Source: Candidatus Bipolaricaulota bacterium
GTDB taxonomy: Bacteria > Bipolaricaulota > Bipolaricaulia > Bipolaricaulales > Bipolaricaulaceae
NCBI GenBank assembly: GCA_014360985.1
Contig: JACIWK010000004.1
Location: 50,073 to 114,072, forward strand
Length of the DNA: 64,000 nt
Direction of reading: 5' to 3'
Under the pieces are notes generated by a model that made no database searches, was not told where the DNA came from, and was given only the letters and a program-made list of their open reading frames with translations. Position numbers and translations under genes: made by a program. Of the stretch, positions 8,627 to 18,446 are shown piece after piece (position 1 is the stretch's first letter; each line of letters begins with the position of its first letter).

Positions 8627-9176
8627 CGATTTCATGACCCCTGACCCGCCCGTGGCGCGGGCGGACGCCCCCCTCTCCGAGGCCCAGAAGGTCGCTGCCG
8701 AGGCTGGGGTGGCGGTGTTGTTCGTCGTGGATGGGGCGGGGCGCCTCGTTGGTTTCCTTACCCGCAAGGCGCTCGCCGCTGCCCTCGATGGGTCCCTCCC
8801 TGCGGGGAAGGCCGCCTCCGCTCCCACGGTCACGATGAGCCCGAACGATCCCCTCGAGCGCGCGGTGGTCCTCCTCTCCGAGCGCTACCTCCTCCTCCCG
8901 GTGGTGGACGAAGAGAAACGTCTCGTGGGCGTCCTCACCAACGTGGGGCTCCTGCGGGGGCTCGCCCAGATGGCTGGGTTGGGGGAGGAGGGGACGAGGA
9001 TCCTGATCCGAACTTCATCCTCCGCCGATGCGTACCGTGCCCTGCGGGTCCTGGAGGCGAAGGGGCTCCCCCTCGTGTCCGTCCTCCGCGGCCGGTCGGG
9101 GGAAGTCGTCATCCATGTCCAGGGGGTTCAGGATCCGGCGCAACTCCTCTCCGAGCTCGAGGGACAGCTGCGATGA
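8616..9176 (+). CDS. Two-CBS-domain protein with C-terminal ACT-like region
   Basis: 186 residues. Starts at ATG 8616, overlapping the end of the EF-G-like gene. Begins directly with a CBS motif (MRVSDFMTPDPPVARADAPL). A second CBS unit (VTMSPNDPLERAVVLLSERYLLLPVV) follows, completing one Bateman module that normally binds adenine nucleotides. The remaining ~60 residues (TRILIRTSSSADAYRALRVL) look like a small regulatory beta-alpha domain. No catalytic domain is attached, so it probably senses nucleotides and acts on a partner. Translational coupling to the GTPase suggests that partner could be the EF-G-like protein (inference). Confidence 0.75.
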   Translation: MRVSDFMTPDPPVARADAPLSEAQKVAAEAGVAVLFVVDGAGRLVGFLTRKALAAALDGSLPAGKAASAPTVTMSPNDPLERAVVLLSERYLLLPVVDEEKRLVGVLTNVGLLRGLAQMAGLGEEGTRILIRTSSSADAYRALRVLEAKGLPLVSVLRGRSGEVVIHVQGVQDPAQLLSELEGQLR

Positions 9177-9580
9177 CCACTGGTGCTAGACGTGCGGAGA
9201 TCCCGATTCGCACCCAGGCCCACGAGGAGATCCTCGATATCACGGCGCCGGTGGGGGACGCCGTTCACGCCTTGGGAATCACCGATGGGGCAGTTCTCCT
9301 CTTCTGTCCTCACACCACGGCTGCGCTCACCGTGAACGAGGCGGCCGACCCGGACGTGCGGGCCGACGTGGGGGCGGCGCTGGCGAAGCTTGTGCCGAAC
9401 CTGCCGTTCCGTCATGCGGAGGGCAACTCCCCGGCCCACGTCCGCTCCGCCCTCGTCGGCCCTTCCCTCCTCCTGCCCGTTCTCGCCGGAGAGCTCGTCC
9501 TCGGGACGTGGCAAGGGATCTACTTCTGCGAGTTCGACGGCCCCCGCCAGCGCCGGGTGTGGGCGTTCCCCCTCCGCTAA
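9173..9580 (+). CDS. yjbQ: YjbQ / UPF0047 family protein
   Basis: 135 residues, the normal family length. Start overlaps the preceding stop (ATGA at 9173). The family hallmark is present: FCPHTTAALTVNEAADPDV near residue 44-62, then the conserved histidine in FRHAEGNSPAHVRSALVG, and a C-terminal GTWQGIYFCEFDGPRQRRV. Members form trimers with metal-binding histidines and show weak thiamine-phosphate-synthase-like activity in E. coli; the true function is unsettled. Third gene of the operon started by the promoter at 6604. Confidence 0.85.
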   Translation: MTTGARRAEIPIRTQAHEEILDITAPVGDAVHALGITDGAVLLFCPHTTAALTVNEAADPDVRADVGAALAKLVPNLPFRHAEGNSPAHVRSALVGPSLLLPVLAGELVLGTWQGIYFCEFDGPRQRRVWAFPLR

Positions 9581-9696
9581 CCGCCGCGCTGCCGGCGTGG
9601 ACCGCTCAGAACCGTTCACCACGGGACGAAGGAATTCGAGAGACATCGTTCCCCAATATGCCTCTCTGTCTTGGTGGTGATGAGGGTTGCCGGGCC

Positions 9697-9725
9697 TTGC
9701 CCCGTTCCGCACCTCCCGGTATATT
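9697..9725 (+). promoter_or_regulatory. Promoter of tRNA-Thr(TGT)
   Basis: TTGCCC at 9697-9702 and TATATT at 9720-9725 with a 17-base spacer. The start point would be near 9732, about 36 bases before the mature tRNA. The rest of the 187-base gap after yjbQ shows nothing recognisable. Confidence 0.6.
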
Positions 9726-9767
9726 CGAGCTCGGTTCCCCCGCGAGCACGGTTCCATCGGCGCCGCT

Positions 9768-9840
9768 GCCAGTGTAGCTCAATTGGCAGAGCATCCGCCT
9801 TGTAAGCGGAAGGTTGCCCGTTCGATTCGGGCCACTGGCT
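9768..9840 (+). tRNA. tRNA-Thr (anticodon TGT)
   Basis: Acceptor arms GCCAGTG and CACTGGC pair over 7 bases. Anticodon stem TCCGC/GCGGA holds loop CTTGTAA with TGT in the middle. The T-loop is TTCGATT. The discriminator is T, followed by CACCA, so a mature CCA is not encoded exactly at the end. Confidence 0.93.
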
Positions 9841-9849
9841 CACCAAGGC

Positions 9850-9931
9850 GGTGCGCCGGTTGCCGGTTCGACGGTTCCCGGTTCACCGGGAAACCTGGAA
9901 CCTGCAACCGGGCACTGGCGAACCGGTTGTC
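9850..9931 (+). repeat. CGGTT-rich palindromic repeat, copy 1
   Basis: Fills the gap between tRNA-Thr and tRNA-Tyr. It contains GGTTGCCGGTTC, then GGTTCCCGG...CCGGGAAACC as an inner hairpin, then CTGCAACCGGGC and CTGGCGAACCGG. Word content, hairpin potential and the GGCGAACCG ending match copies at 39650, 39808, 39972 and 54149. Confidence 0.6.
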
Positions 9932-9933
9932 CC

Positions 9934-10020
9934 GGAGGGGTAGCGAAGTGGCCAAACGCACCGGGCTGTAAACCCGGCGGCCTGGGGCCTTCGGGGGTTC
10001 GAATCCCTCCCCCTCCACCA
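9934..10020 (+). tRNA. tRNA-Tyr (anticodon GTA)
   Basis: Acceptor GGAGGGG/CCCCTCC, anticodon stem CCGGG/CCCGG with loop CTGTAAA (GTA). It has the long variable arm expected of bacterial tRNA-Tyr, T-loop TTCGAAT, discriminator A and an encoded CCA. Confidence 0.95.
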
Positions 10021-10024
10021 TGAC

Positions 10025-10054
10025 TTGCGCGCCACGGGCGCGATAGGGTAGACT
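10025..10054 (+). promoter_or_regulatory. Promoter of tRNA-Thr(GGT)-tuf
   Basis: TTGCGC at 10025-10030 and TAGACT at 10049-10054, 18-base spacer, starting transcription about 4 bases before the mature tRNA at 10065. It sits in the 44-base gap between the Tyr and Thr tRNAs, so tuf is expressed from a tRNA-first transcript. Confidence 0.6.
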
Positions 10055-10064
10055 GTGCCTCGTC

Positions 10065-10137
10065 GCCCGTGTAGCTCAGTCGGCAGAGCACTTCCTTGGT
10101 AAGGAAGAGGCCGTCGGTTCGATTCCGACCGCGGGCT
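10065..10137 (+). tRNA. tRNA-Thr (anticodon GGT)
   Basis: Acceptor GCCCGTG/CGCGGGC (one G-T pair), anticodon stem CTTCC/GGAAG with loop TTGGTAA (GGT), T-loop TTCGATT, discriminator T and no encoded CCA. It lies 70 bases upstream of tuf, as in many bacteria. Confidence 0.93.
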
Positions 10138-10207
10138 CTCAGGGGCGGGCGACGAGCCGTTCGACTGCCTCGGCCCAAGCTGGGGAGGAAAACGAGGAGG
10201 ATGGAGG

Positions 10208-11422
<1,215 letters not shown>

Positions 11423-11423
11423 C

Positions 11424-11585
11424 ATGGCGAAGAAAGATACGATCCAGCTCGTGACGTTGGCCTGTTCCGTGTGCGGGCGGCACAATTACCATACCCGCCG
11501 CAATCGGAACAACACCCGCCAGAAGCTTGCCTTGGGCAAGTACTGCCGGTGGTGCGCGAAGCACACCGAACACAAGGAGACGTGA
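11424..11585 (+). CDS. rpmG: 50S ribosomal protein L33
   Basis: 53 residues; ATG one base after the tuf stop. Contains the two CxxC pairs of zinc-type L33 (CSVC at residues 14-17 and CRWC near 42-45) and the conserved YHTRRNRNN segment. It binds 23S rRNA near the E site. Gene order tuf-rpmG-tRNA-Trp-secE-nusG is the classic bacterial arrangement. Confidence 0.95.
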   Translation: MAKKDTIQLVTLACSVCGRHNYHTRRNRNNTRQKLALGKYCRWCAKHTEHKET

Positions 11586-11628
11586 GAAGGAGGTAGCCCC
11601 GCGACGTCGGTTGGCGTCGTGGGCTTCG

Positions 11629-11704
11629 AGGCCCGTAGCTCAAGTGGCAGAGCGGCGGACTCCAAATCCGCAGGCTGGGGGTTCAAGTCCTCCCGGGCCT
11701 GCCA
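11629..11704 (+). tRNA. tRNA-Trp (anticodon CCA)
   Basis: Acceptor AGGCCCG/CGGGCCT, anticodon stem GCGGA/TCCGC with loop CTCCAAA (CCA), T-loop TTCAAGT, discriminator G and encoded CCA ending at 11704. Directly precedes secE. Confidence 0.95.
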
Positions 11705-11717
11705 GCGAGGGAAGAGG

Positions 11718-11912
11718 ATGAATGCGATGACGAGGGTCCGGAACTACGTGGCATCCGTGCGTACCGAGATCGGCCGGGTGAGCTGGCCGTCGCGGAAGGA
11801 GGTGGTGAGCCTTACGGTGCTCATCATCCTCCTCGCGATCGCGTTGGGGATCTATCTCGGGGTCGCCGACCTGATCCTCACGCAGGTCCTCCGGCTTCTC
11901 CTCCGCGGTTAG
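11718..11912 (+). CDS. secE: Preprotein translocase subunit SecE
   Basis: 64 residues, the short one-membrane-span form. Starts at ATG 11718 behind GGGAAGAGG; a second ATG at 11727 is possible. The amphipathic helix with the SecE hallmark (EIGRVSWPSRKEVVSLT) is followed by a single hydrophobic span of about 20 residues. It clamps SecY in the inner membrane. Placed between tRNA-Trp and nusG as in most bacteria. Confidence 0.93.
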   Translation: MNAMTRVRNYVASVRTEIGRVSWPSRKEVVSLTVLIILLAIALGIYLGVADLILTQVLRLLLRG

Positions 11913-11922
11913 AGGCTCGACG

Positions 11923-13032
11923 ATGCAGCGGAAGCGGTGGTATGCCATTCAGACGTATGCGGGTTCGGAACTGCGCCTCAAGCACCAGCTTGAGGAGCGG
12001 GTCCGTCACCTCGGGTGGCAGACGCTGTTCGAGCCCCTCCCCACGGGGGAAGGGCAGGAGTACTTCTTCGTTCCCGTGGAGGAAGTGGTCACGTCGCGTT
12101 CCGGTCGCGGCCGGGCGAGCGAGTACCGCGTTCCGTACGACTACGACTTGCTTGTGACCACGAACGAGCGCATCCAGCGGGGTGCCCTGATCGCCCGTCG
12201 TCCTCCCAAGCACCTCGCTCGTCCCGCGGAGGTGGTCGCGATCGAGCCCCTGTGGCGAGTCGTCGTGGAGACCCCAACCCACGCCGAGATCGAGTACCTC
12301 CTCCCCCAGGAGAAGGGGTTGCGCCGGGACGTTCGGGTGGGGGAGAAGACCCGGCCGGGGCTTCCCCTCACGGTGGACTCCGATGAGCGCTATGTGGCGG
12401 AGGAGCGCGGCCAGATCGTGGCCCGCGAGCGGGTGAAGCGCCTCGTCCTCCGGTACGAGGATGGCGCTGAGGAGGAACGGATCATCCCTGAGGCCTACCT
12501 CTCCCCGCAGGTCCGCCTCGGGGCGGCGCTCCCAGAAGGGGCGGAGATTGAACGGGAGCACAAGCTCCATGCCCGCGCCTCGGGGTTGATCAAGGTCAAG
12601 GAGTACAAGGACAAGCGCGAGGTGTCCGTGCAGCGGATCGAGAAGCGCCGGCTCATTCCCGGCTACGTGTTCGCGAAGATGGGCCTGGATGAGGGGGAGA
12701 TGTTCGAGCTCCTCCGCGGCCTGGAGCGATCGGCCCGCTTCGTGGGGAGCAAGACCCGCCCCGTGCCGATCGAGGGCCCCGAGATCCTGCTCGTACAGCG
12801 CAAGGCCGGCCTTGTGGAGGCCCCCCAGGCGGCGGAAGCGGCGAAAGCGCCGCGGGTGGAGGTCGAGTTCGAGGTCGGGGAGGTCGTCCAGATCGTGGAG
12901 GGCCCATTCGCCGACTTCACCGGCGAGGTCCGCGAGATCGACAAGGAAGGCGAAGAAGCGGTGGTCATGGTGAAGATCTTCGGGCGGGAGACACCGGTCC
13001 GCATTTCGTTCGACGGAATCGCAAAGGTGTAA
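11923..13032 (+). CDS. nusG: Transcription factor NusG with large NGN-domain insertion
   Basis: 369 residues, about twice the usual 180. The N-terminal NGN domain begins normally ([22 protein letters not shown]) to FFVPVEEVV near residue 56, and resumes at [16 protein letters not shown] near 241. Between them is an insertion of about 165 residues, rich in beta-strand pattern and charged residues. The C-terminal KOW domain is intact ([19 protein letters not shown]). Thermotoga maritima NusG is the known example with an insertion at this place, so the two may share the domain. NusG binds RNA polymerase and couples it to ribosome or Rho. The upstream gap is 10 bases. Confidence 0.95.
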   Translation: MQRKRWYAIQTYAGSELRLKHQLEERVRHLGWQTLFEPLPTGEGQEYFFVPVEEVVTSRSGRGRASEYRVPYDYDLLVTTNERIQRGALIARRPPKHLARPAEVVAIEPLWRVVVETPTHAEIEYLLPQEKGLRRDVRVGEKTRPGLPLTVDSDERYVAEERGQIVARERVKRLVLRYEDGAEEERIIPEAYLSPQVRLGAALPEGAEIEREHKLHARASGLIKVKEYKDKREVSVQRIEKRRLIPGYVFAKMGLDEGEMFELLRGLERSARFVGSKTRPVPIEGPEILLVQRKAGLVEAPQAAEAAKAPRVEVEFEVGEVVQIVEGPFADFTGEVREIDKEGEEAVVMVKIFGRETPVRISFDGIAKV

Positions 13033-13042
13033 GGAGAAGACC

Positions 13043-13471
13043 GTGGCGAAACAACAGGTGGCCAAGATCAAGCTTCAGATCCCGGCCGGGCAGGCCAACC
13101 CCGCTCCTCCGGTCGGGCCGGCGCTTGGGGAGCACAAGGTCAACATCATGGACTTCTGCAAGAAGTTCAACGAGGCGACGAAGGGAGAGGAGCCCGGTCT
13201 CATCATCCCCGTGGAGATCACGGTGTATCAGGATCGCTCGTTCGACCTCACGCTGAAGCAGCCACCGGTGGCGGTCCTCCTCCGCAAGGCGGCCGGAGTG
13301 GACAAGGGCTCGGCAACGCCCAAGCGGCTGCGGGTGGGGCGGGTGAGCATGGAGCAGGTACGCCGGATCGCGGAGCGCAAGCTGCCCGACCTCAACACCG
13401 ATGATCTGGCGGCAGCGGTCCGCATGGTGATCGGCACAGCGGAGAACATGGGGCTCGAGGTGGTGCAATGA
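13043..13471 (+). CDS. rplK: 50S ribosomal protein L11
   Basis: 142 residues, normal length. Shows the N-terminal [21 protein letters not shown], the [13 protein letters not shown] segment and the C-terminal rRNA-binding domain. It forms the GTPase-associated centre with L10/L12, on which EF-Tu and EF-G act. The start GTG at 13043 follows AAGGAGAAG. Its stop overlaps the L1 start (ATGA). Confidence 0.97.
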   Translation: MAKQQVAKIKLQIPAGQANPAPPVGPALGEHKVNIMDFCKKFNEATKGEEPGLIIPVEITVYQDRSFDLTLKQPPVAVLLRKAAGVDKGSATPKRLRVGRVSMEQVRRIAERKLPDLNTDDLAAAVRMVIGTAENMGLEVVQ

Positions 13472-14175
13472 AGCGCAGCCGGAGTTACGAGGCGAAGGTC
13501 GCCCTCCTGGAGCGGGAGACGACCTATCCCCTCCGCGAAGCGATCGAGCTCCTCAAGAAGACGGCCACGGCCAAGTTCCCGGAGACCGCCGAGGCCGCGA
13601 TCGTGTTGGGGATCAACCCCTCGCAGCACCAGGTGCGGGGAACGTGCGCGCTGCCCCACGGCACGGGGAAAGCGGTGCGGGTCCTCGTGTTTGCCCGGGG
13701 GGAGAAGGTTCGCGAGGCGGAGGCGGCGGGGGCGGATTACGCGGGCGGAGAGGAACTCGCGGAGAAGATCCAGAAGGAGGGATGGCTGGAATTCGAACGC
13801 GTGGTGGCTACCCCGGACATGATGTCCGTGGTGGGGAGGCTCGGGAAGATCCTCGGTCCACGGGGCCTCATGCCCTCCCCCAAGACGGGGACGGTGTCGA
13901 TGGACGTGGGGGCCGTGGTGCGGGAGTTGAAGGCGGGGATGATCGAGTTCCGTGCTGACCGGTACGGGATCGTGCACGCCATCTTTGGGAAGACGGATTT
14001 CGAGGCGGAGAAGCTCGCCGAGAACCTGGTCGCCCTCGTTCATGCTGTGCTCGAGCGGAGGCCGGAAGGCGTGCGAGGACGGTATGTTCAGCGCATCTCC
14101 ATCGCCGCGACGATGGGGCCGGGGATCCGGGTCGACGAGGCTGAGCTCGTGGCTGCCGCGCAGAAGAGGGGGTGA
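13468..14175 (+). CDS. rplA: 50S ribosomal protein L1
   Basis: 235 residues. Conserved L1 signature [18 protein letters not shown] is present near residue 127-144, and the two-domain organisation is complete. It binds the L1 stalk of 23S rRNA and in many bacteria represses its own mRNA. The start overlaps the rplK stop by four bases, which implies translational coupling. Confidence 0.97.
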   Translation: MKRSRSYEAKVALLERETTYPLREAIELLKKTATAKFPETAEAAIVLGINPSQHQVRGTCALPHGTGKAVRVLVFARGEKVREAEAAGADYAGGEELAEKIQKEGWLEFERVVATPDMMSVVGRLGKILGPRGLMPSPKTGTVSMDVGAVVRELKAGMIEFRADRYGIVHAIFGKTDFEAEKLAENLVALVHAVLERRPEGVRGRYVQRISIAATMGPGIRVDEAELVAAAQKRG

Positions 14176-14178
14176 GGG

Positions 14179-14703
14179 ATGCCGCGACCGGAGAAGGTGG
14201 CAGCGGTCGAGGACCTGCGGGAACGGCTCTCCCGGGCCCGCGCGGTGGTGCTCCTCGACTACCGCGGGCTCCCTGGGCCGGACATGACCGCGCTCCGCCG
14301 CTTCATCCGTACCCAGGGCGTGGAGCTGCGGGTGGTCAAAAACACGTTGACGCGGATCGCCGCCCAGGAGGCGGGGGTGGAGGGGCTTCCCGCGGCCCTC
14401 GTCGGGACGAACGCCCTCCTGTTGGGGGAAGGGGACCCGGCGATCCCGTTTCGGGTGGCGCGGGAGTGCGTCCGGCGTTACCCCCAGCTCAAGGTGAAGG
14501 CTGGCGTGTTCGATGGAGCGACGGTCTCGGCATCAGAGGCGGATTGGTACGCGACCCTCCCCACACGGGAGGAGCTCATCGGGCGATTGGCGGGGGCTCT
14601 CGCTGGCCCGATTCGGGGGCTGGCGGTGACCCTGTCTGGAGTCGTGCGCAAGTTCGCGGTCGCGCTCACCGAAGTAAGGAAGAAGAAGGAAACGGAGGGA
14701 TAG
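14179..14703 (+). CDS. rplJ: 50S ribosomal protein L10
   Basis: 174 residues. N-terminal rRNA-binding domain (VAAVEDLRERLSRARAVVLLDYRGL, VVKNTLTRIAAQEAG) followed by the C-terminal helix that carries L7/L12 dimers. It starts three bases after rplA with GTGAGGG before the ATG. I see no separate L10 leader structure, as the gap is too short. Confidence 0.95.
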   Translation: MPRPEKVAAVEDLRERLSRARAVVLLDYRGLPGPDMTALRRFIRTQGVELRVVKNTLTRIAAQEAGVEGLPAALVGTNALLLGEGDPAIPFRVARECVRRYPQLKVKAGVFDGATVSASEADWYATLPTREELIGRLAGALAGPIRGLAVTLSGVVRKFAVALTEVRKKKETEG

Positions 14704-14706
14704 ACG

Positions 14707-15081
14707 ATGACGAAGGAAGAGTTTCTCCAAGCAATCGAGGAGATGACGGTGAGGGACCTCGCCGAGCTCGTGTCGGCGATCGAGGAGCGGTTCGGGGTGT
14801 CGTCCCAGGTGGCGACGCCGGTGGCGGTGGCCACCGCCGCCCCGGCCGCGGACGCTGGCCCGCAGGCGAAGTCCACCGTGGATGTCGTCCTCACGAACGC
14901 TGGGCAGCAGAAGATCCAGCTCATCAAGGTCGTGAAGGACATCACCGGCAAGGGCCTCAAGGAGTGCAAGGACCTCGTGGACAAGCTCCCGGCGGTGATC
15001 AAGGCCGGGGTCAGCCCGGAGGAAGCCGACGACGTCCAGAAGAAGCTCGTCGCCGCGGGCGCCGAGGTCGAGCTGCGCTAG
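14707..15081 (+). CDS. rplL: 50S ribosomal protein L7/L12
   Basis: 124 residues. N-terminal dimerisation domain (TKEEFLQAIEEMTVRDLAEL), a flexible Ala/Pro-rich hinge around residues 35-55, and the C-terminal factor-binding domain (VKDITGKGLKECKDLVDKLP) that recruits the GTPases. Four bases follow rplJ. Next is rpoB after a 19-base gap. Confidence 0.97.
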   Translation: MTKEEFLQAIEEMTVRDLAELVSAIEERFGVSSQVATPVAVATAAPAADAGPQAKSTVDVVLTNAGQQKIQLIKVVKDITGKGLKECKDLVDKLPAVIKAGVSPEEADDVQKKLVAAGAEVELR

Positions 15082-15100
15082 GGAAGGGAGCGCATACCTG

Positions 15101-18100
15101 TTGATCCCTCCTGTGACGGGACGACGTTCGTACGGCCGTGCCCGCCGGTGGACCGATCCACCGGCCCTCATCGCCGATCAGGTCGCCTCCTATGAGCGGT
15201 TCCTGCGTCAGGACATCCCGGCGGCGTTCGCCGAGGTGAGCCCGATTCGGGCCCCGAACCGAGATGGCCTGTACATCGAGCTGGTCGATCCCTACCTTGG
15301 GGAGCCCCGCCACGACGAGTGGGAGTGCCGGGACAAGGATCTGACCTACGCTGCGCCCCTGAAGGCCACCGGGCGGTTGTGGGAGGAGGACCACCTTCGC
15401 CAGGAGGCCGAGCTCTACTTGGCCGAGGTCCCGCTCATGACGCCACGGGGGACGTTCGTGATCAACGGGACGGAGAACGTCCTCGTCAACGAGCTCGTCC
15501 GCTCGCCGGGGGTGTACCTGACCCAGGAGGAGCCCCACCTCTACCGGGCGCACTTCCTTCCCGAGTCCGGGGCGTGGTTGGAGCTGGACCTGGATACGAG
15601 ACGGTGGACGCTGCGCGCCAACTTGGATCGGCGCGGAAAGGTCCCCGTGACGACCCTCCTCCGTGCCCTCGGTCTTCCCGAGGAGGACATCCTGTCCCGA
15701 TACGCCCTCACGGTGGCGGTGGAGGATCTCCCGGAGCGCCTGGACCAGTGGAAGCGGGCCCTCCTCGCCGAGGAGGTGGACGTGGGCGACGGTACCTGGC
15801 GGACGGGGGAGGAGTTGACCCGGGAACGCGCTACCGCCCTCGCTCGGCTCGGCCGAGCCCGGGTGCGTCTCGTTCATCCTGCGATCGCCAAATCGCTGGA
15901 GGAGGAACACGAGAAGCGGATCACGACTCAGGAGGAGGCGGCTCGCTACATCTACCTCCGGTTCCGGTCCGGAGAACGGGTGACCGCGACCCAGGCGTTC
16001 GAGTACCTGCACAACCTGTACTTCAACGCGGACTCGTATCGGCTGACCAAGGTGGGGCGGTTCAAGGTAGACCGCAAGCTTGGGCTGGACGGCGAGGAAA
16101 CGTGCCTTACCCCCCAGGATGTGTTCGCCGCGCTGGCGCTGCTTCTGCGCGCGCCTGACGATCCATCGCTCATCGACGAGACGGATCACCTGGCCAACAA
16201 GCGGGTCCGCCTCCCCGGCGAGCAGGCCCAGATCGCCCTCCGCGAGGGGCTGACCCGGATGGCGCGCATCGCCCAGGACAAGCTGTCCCACTACGACCCG
16301 GAGGACAAGGATGCGCTCCGGAGGATTGTGTCCGCCCGGACGATCCAGGCCTCGATGAACTACCTCTTCTACACCGGGCGCCTGTCCCAGTTCCTCGAGC
16401 AGACGAACCCCCTCTCGGAGCTCACCCACAAGCGGCGCCTGTCGGCCCTGGGCAGCCTCACCGCCCGCCGGGCGAAGATCGAGATCCGCGACGTGCACGC
16501 CTCGCACTATGCCCGGATCTGCCCGATCGAGACCCCCGAGGGGCAGAACATCGGGCTCATCACGTCCCTTGCCCTGCACGCTCGGGTGAACGAGTACGGC
16601 TTCCTCGAGGCTCCGTACGTGGTGGTGAAGAACGGGCGGGTGACGGGCGAGGTCCGCTACCTCATGGCCGACGACGAGCGCCAGTACAGGATCGCTCCCG
16701 CCACGATCACCATCGGCAAGGACGGGCGGATCAAGGACGAGCGCGTTCAAGTGAGGACAGGGAACGAAGAGGTTCACTTCGTGCCCCCCGAGGACGTGGA
16801 CTTCGTCGAGATCGCTCCCGACATCATCGTCGGGGCGTCGGCGGCGCTGATCCCGTTCCTCGAGCACGATGACGCCAACCGGGCCCTGATGGGTGCGAAC
16901 ATGCAGCGGCAGGCGGTGCCGCTTCTCCGGCCCGAGAGCCCGCTCGTGGGGACGGGCCTCGAGGGCAAGGTGGCCCGCGACTCGGGGGCGACCCTCGTTG
17001 CGGATGCGGATGGGGTCGTGACCTATGCTGATGCCCAACGGATCGAGGTCAAGGGAAAGGAGGGGACGAGGGCGTACCGCCTCCTCAACTACGAGCGCTC
17101 AAACCAGGACACGGTCCTCCACCAGCACCCCGCGGTGCGGACCGGGGACAAGGTCAAGCGGGGGGACGTGCTCGCCGACTCCCAGTCCTCCGTGGACGGG
17201 GAGCTCGCGTTGGGGACGAACCTCCTCGTGGGGTTCCTCCCGTTTGAGGGTTACAACTACGAGGACGCGATCGTCATCTCCGAACGCCTGGTGCGCGAGA
17301 ACCGCCTCGACTCGATCCACATCCAGGAGTTCGAGGTCCGCGCCGAGGAGACGAAGCTCGGACCCGAGGAGATCACCGCCGACATCCCCAACGTCTCCCG
17401 GGAGGCGCTCCGCAACCTCGATGAGCACGGGATCGTGCGCCCGGGGACCGAGGTCCAGACGGGGGACGTGCTTGTGGGGAAGATCACCCCCCGCGGGGAG
17501 GCCGAGCCGACCCCCGAGGAGCGGATCTTCCGCTCCATCTTCGGGGAGCGGATGCGGAACTTCAAAAACACGTCCCTGCGCATGCCGCCCATCTCCGGGA
17601 CGGCGACCGTGATCCGGGTGAAGCGAATGAGCCGCGCTGCCGGCGACGAGCTCGAGGCAGGAGTCAACGAGCTGGTCAAGGTCTACGTGGCTCAGCGGCG
17701 GCGGATCGCGGTGGGGGATAAGCTCGCTGGGCGCCACGGGAACAAGGGCGTGATCGCCGCCGTCCTCCCCGAGGAGGACATGCCGTTCCTCCCCGATGGG
17801 ACCCCCCTCGACGTGGTCCTGAACCCCCTCGGCGTTCCGTCGCGGATGAACCTGGGGCAGATCTTCGAGGCCAACTTGGGGTGGTTGGCCGCGCTGCGCG
17901 GGGAAGCGGTCGCCTCCCCCGTGTTCGACGGGGCTCGTGAGGAGGAGATCCTCCGCGATCTCACCGCGGCCCTCGTCGAGCACGGCCTCGCCGACGGGAG
18001 CCGGACCGATGGCAAGGTCGTCGTGCGGGACGGCCGCACCGGGGAGCCCTTCCAGTCGCCGATCACGGTGGGCGTGCTCTACCTTCTGAAGCTCGAGCAC

Positions 18101-18442
18101 ATCGCCGCGGAGAAGATCCATGCCCGCTCCACGGGGCCGTACGCCCTCATCACCCAGCAGCCGCTGGGGGGGAAGGCCCAGTTCGGGGGGCAGAGGCTGG
18201 GGGAGATGGAGGTGTGGGCCCTCGAGGCCTATGGGGCCTCCGCCCTCCTCCAGGAGATGCTCACCCTGAAGAGCGACGACGTGAAGGGACGGGTTCAGCT
18301 GTACAAGGCGATCCTGCGCGGAGAGGACTTCCCCCGCCCTGGGATCCCCGAGTCGTTCCGCGTCTTGTGGCAGGAGTTGCGGTGCTTGGGGCTGTCCGCC
18401 AAGGCGTACGACGAGAACGACCGCGAGCTGGAGATCGTGTGA
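15101..18442 (+). CDS. rpoB: RNA polymerase beta subunit
   Basis: 1113 residues. TTG start at 15101 lies 10 bases after GGGAAGGGAG; GTG at 15113 is an alternative. All key regions are present: the rifampicin pocket FLEQTNPLSELTHKRRLSALG, IETPEGQNIGLI, the GRHGNKG catalytic-core loop, and the C-terminal clamp GGKAQFGGQRLGEMEVWALE. The pocket carries Glu where E. coli has Asp516 and keeps His526 and Ser531 equivalents. Unusually, rpoC does not follow; a Nudix gene starts 4 bases after the stop. Confidence 0.98.
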   Translation: MIPPVTGRRSYGRARRWTDPPALIADQVASYERFLRQDIPAAFAEVSPIRAPNRDGLYIELVDPYLGEPRHDEWECRDKDLTYAAPLKATGRLWEEDHLRQEAELYLAEVPLMTPRGTFVINGTENVLVNELVRSPGVYLTQEEPHLYRAHFLPESGAWLELDLDTRRWTLRANLDRRGKVPVTTLLRALGLPEEDILSRYALTVAVEDLPERLDQWKRALLAEEVDVGDGTWRTGEELTRERATALARLGRARVRLVHPAIAKSLEEEHEKRITTQEEAARYIYLRFRSGERVTATQAFEYLHNLYFNADSYRLTKVGRFKVDRKLGLDGEETCLTPQDVFAALALLLRAPDDPSLIDETDHLANKRVRLPGEQAQIALREGLTRMARIAQDKLSHYDPEDKDALRRIVSARTIQASMNYLFYTGRLSQFLEQTNPLSELTHKRRLSALGSLTARRAKIEIRDVHASHYARICPIETPEGQNIGLITSLALHARVNEYGFLEAPYVVVKNGRVTGEVRYLMADDERQYRIAPATITIGKDGRIKDERVQVRTGNEEVHFVPPEDVDFVEIAPDIIVGASAALIPFLEHDDANRALMGANMQRQAVPLLRPESPLVGTGLEGKVARDSGATLVADADGVVTYADAQRIEVKGKEGTRAYRLLNYERSNQDTVLHQHPAVRTGDKVKRGDVLADSQSSVDGELALGTNLLVGFLPFEGYNYEDAIVISERLVRENRLDSIHIQEFEVRAEETKLGPEEITADIPNVSREALRNLDEHGIVRPGTEVQTGDVLVGKITPRGEAEPTPEERIFRSIFGERMRNFKNTSLRMPPISGTATVIRVKRMSRAAGDELEAGVNELVKVYVAQRRRIAVGDKLAGRHGNKGVIAAVLPEEDMPFLPDGTPLDVVLNPLGVPSRMNLGQIFEANLGWLAALRGEAVASPVFDGAREEEILRDLTAALVEHGLADGSRTDGKVVVRDGRTGEPFQSPITVGVLYLLKLEHIAAEKIHARSTGPYALITQQPLGGKAQFGGQRLGEMEVWALEAYGASALLQEMLTLKSDDVKGRVQLYKAILRGEDFPRPGIPESFRVLWQELRCLGLSAKAYDENDRELEIV

Positions 18443-18446
18443 CCCC

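Noticed and set aside
9850..9931. CRISPR-like array made of the CGGTT repeats
   Set aside because: Copies are dispersed, imperfect and without regular spacers, and no cas genes are present.
14176..14178. L10 leader autoregulatory structure before rplJ
   Set aside because: Only 3 bases separate rplA and rplJ, so there is no room for one.
15011..17038. 675-codon minus-strand open frame opposite rplL/rpoB
   Set aside because: Antisense shadow of rpoB; no ribosome site or domain.
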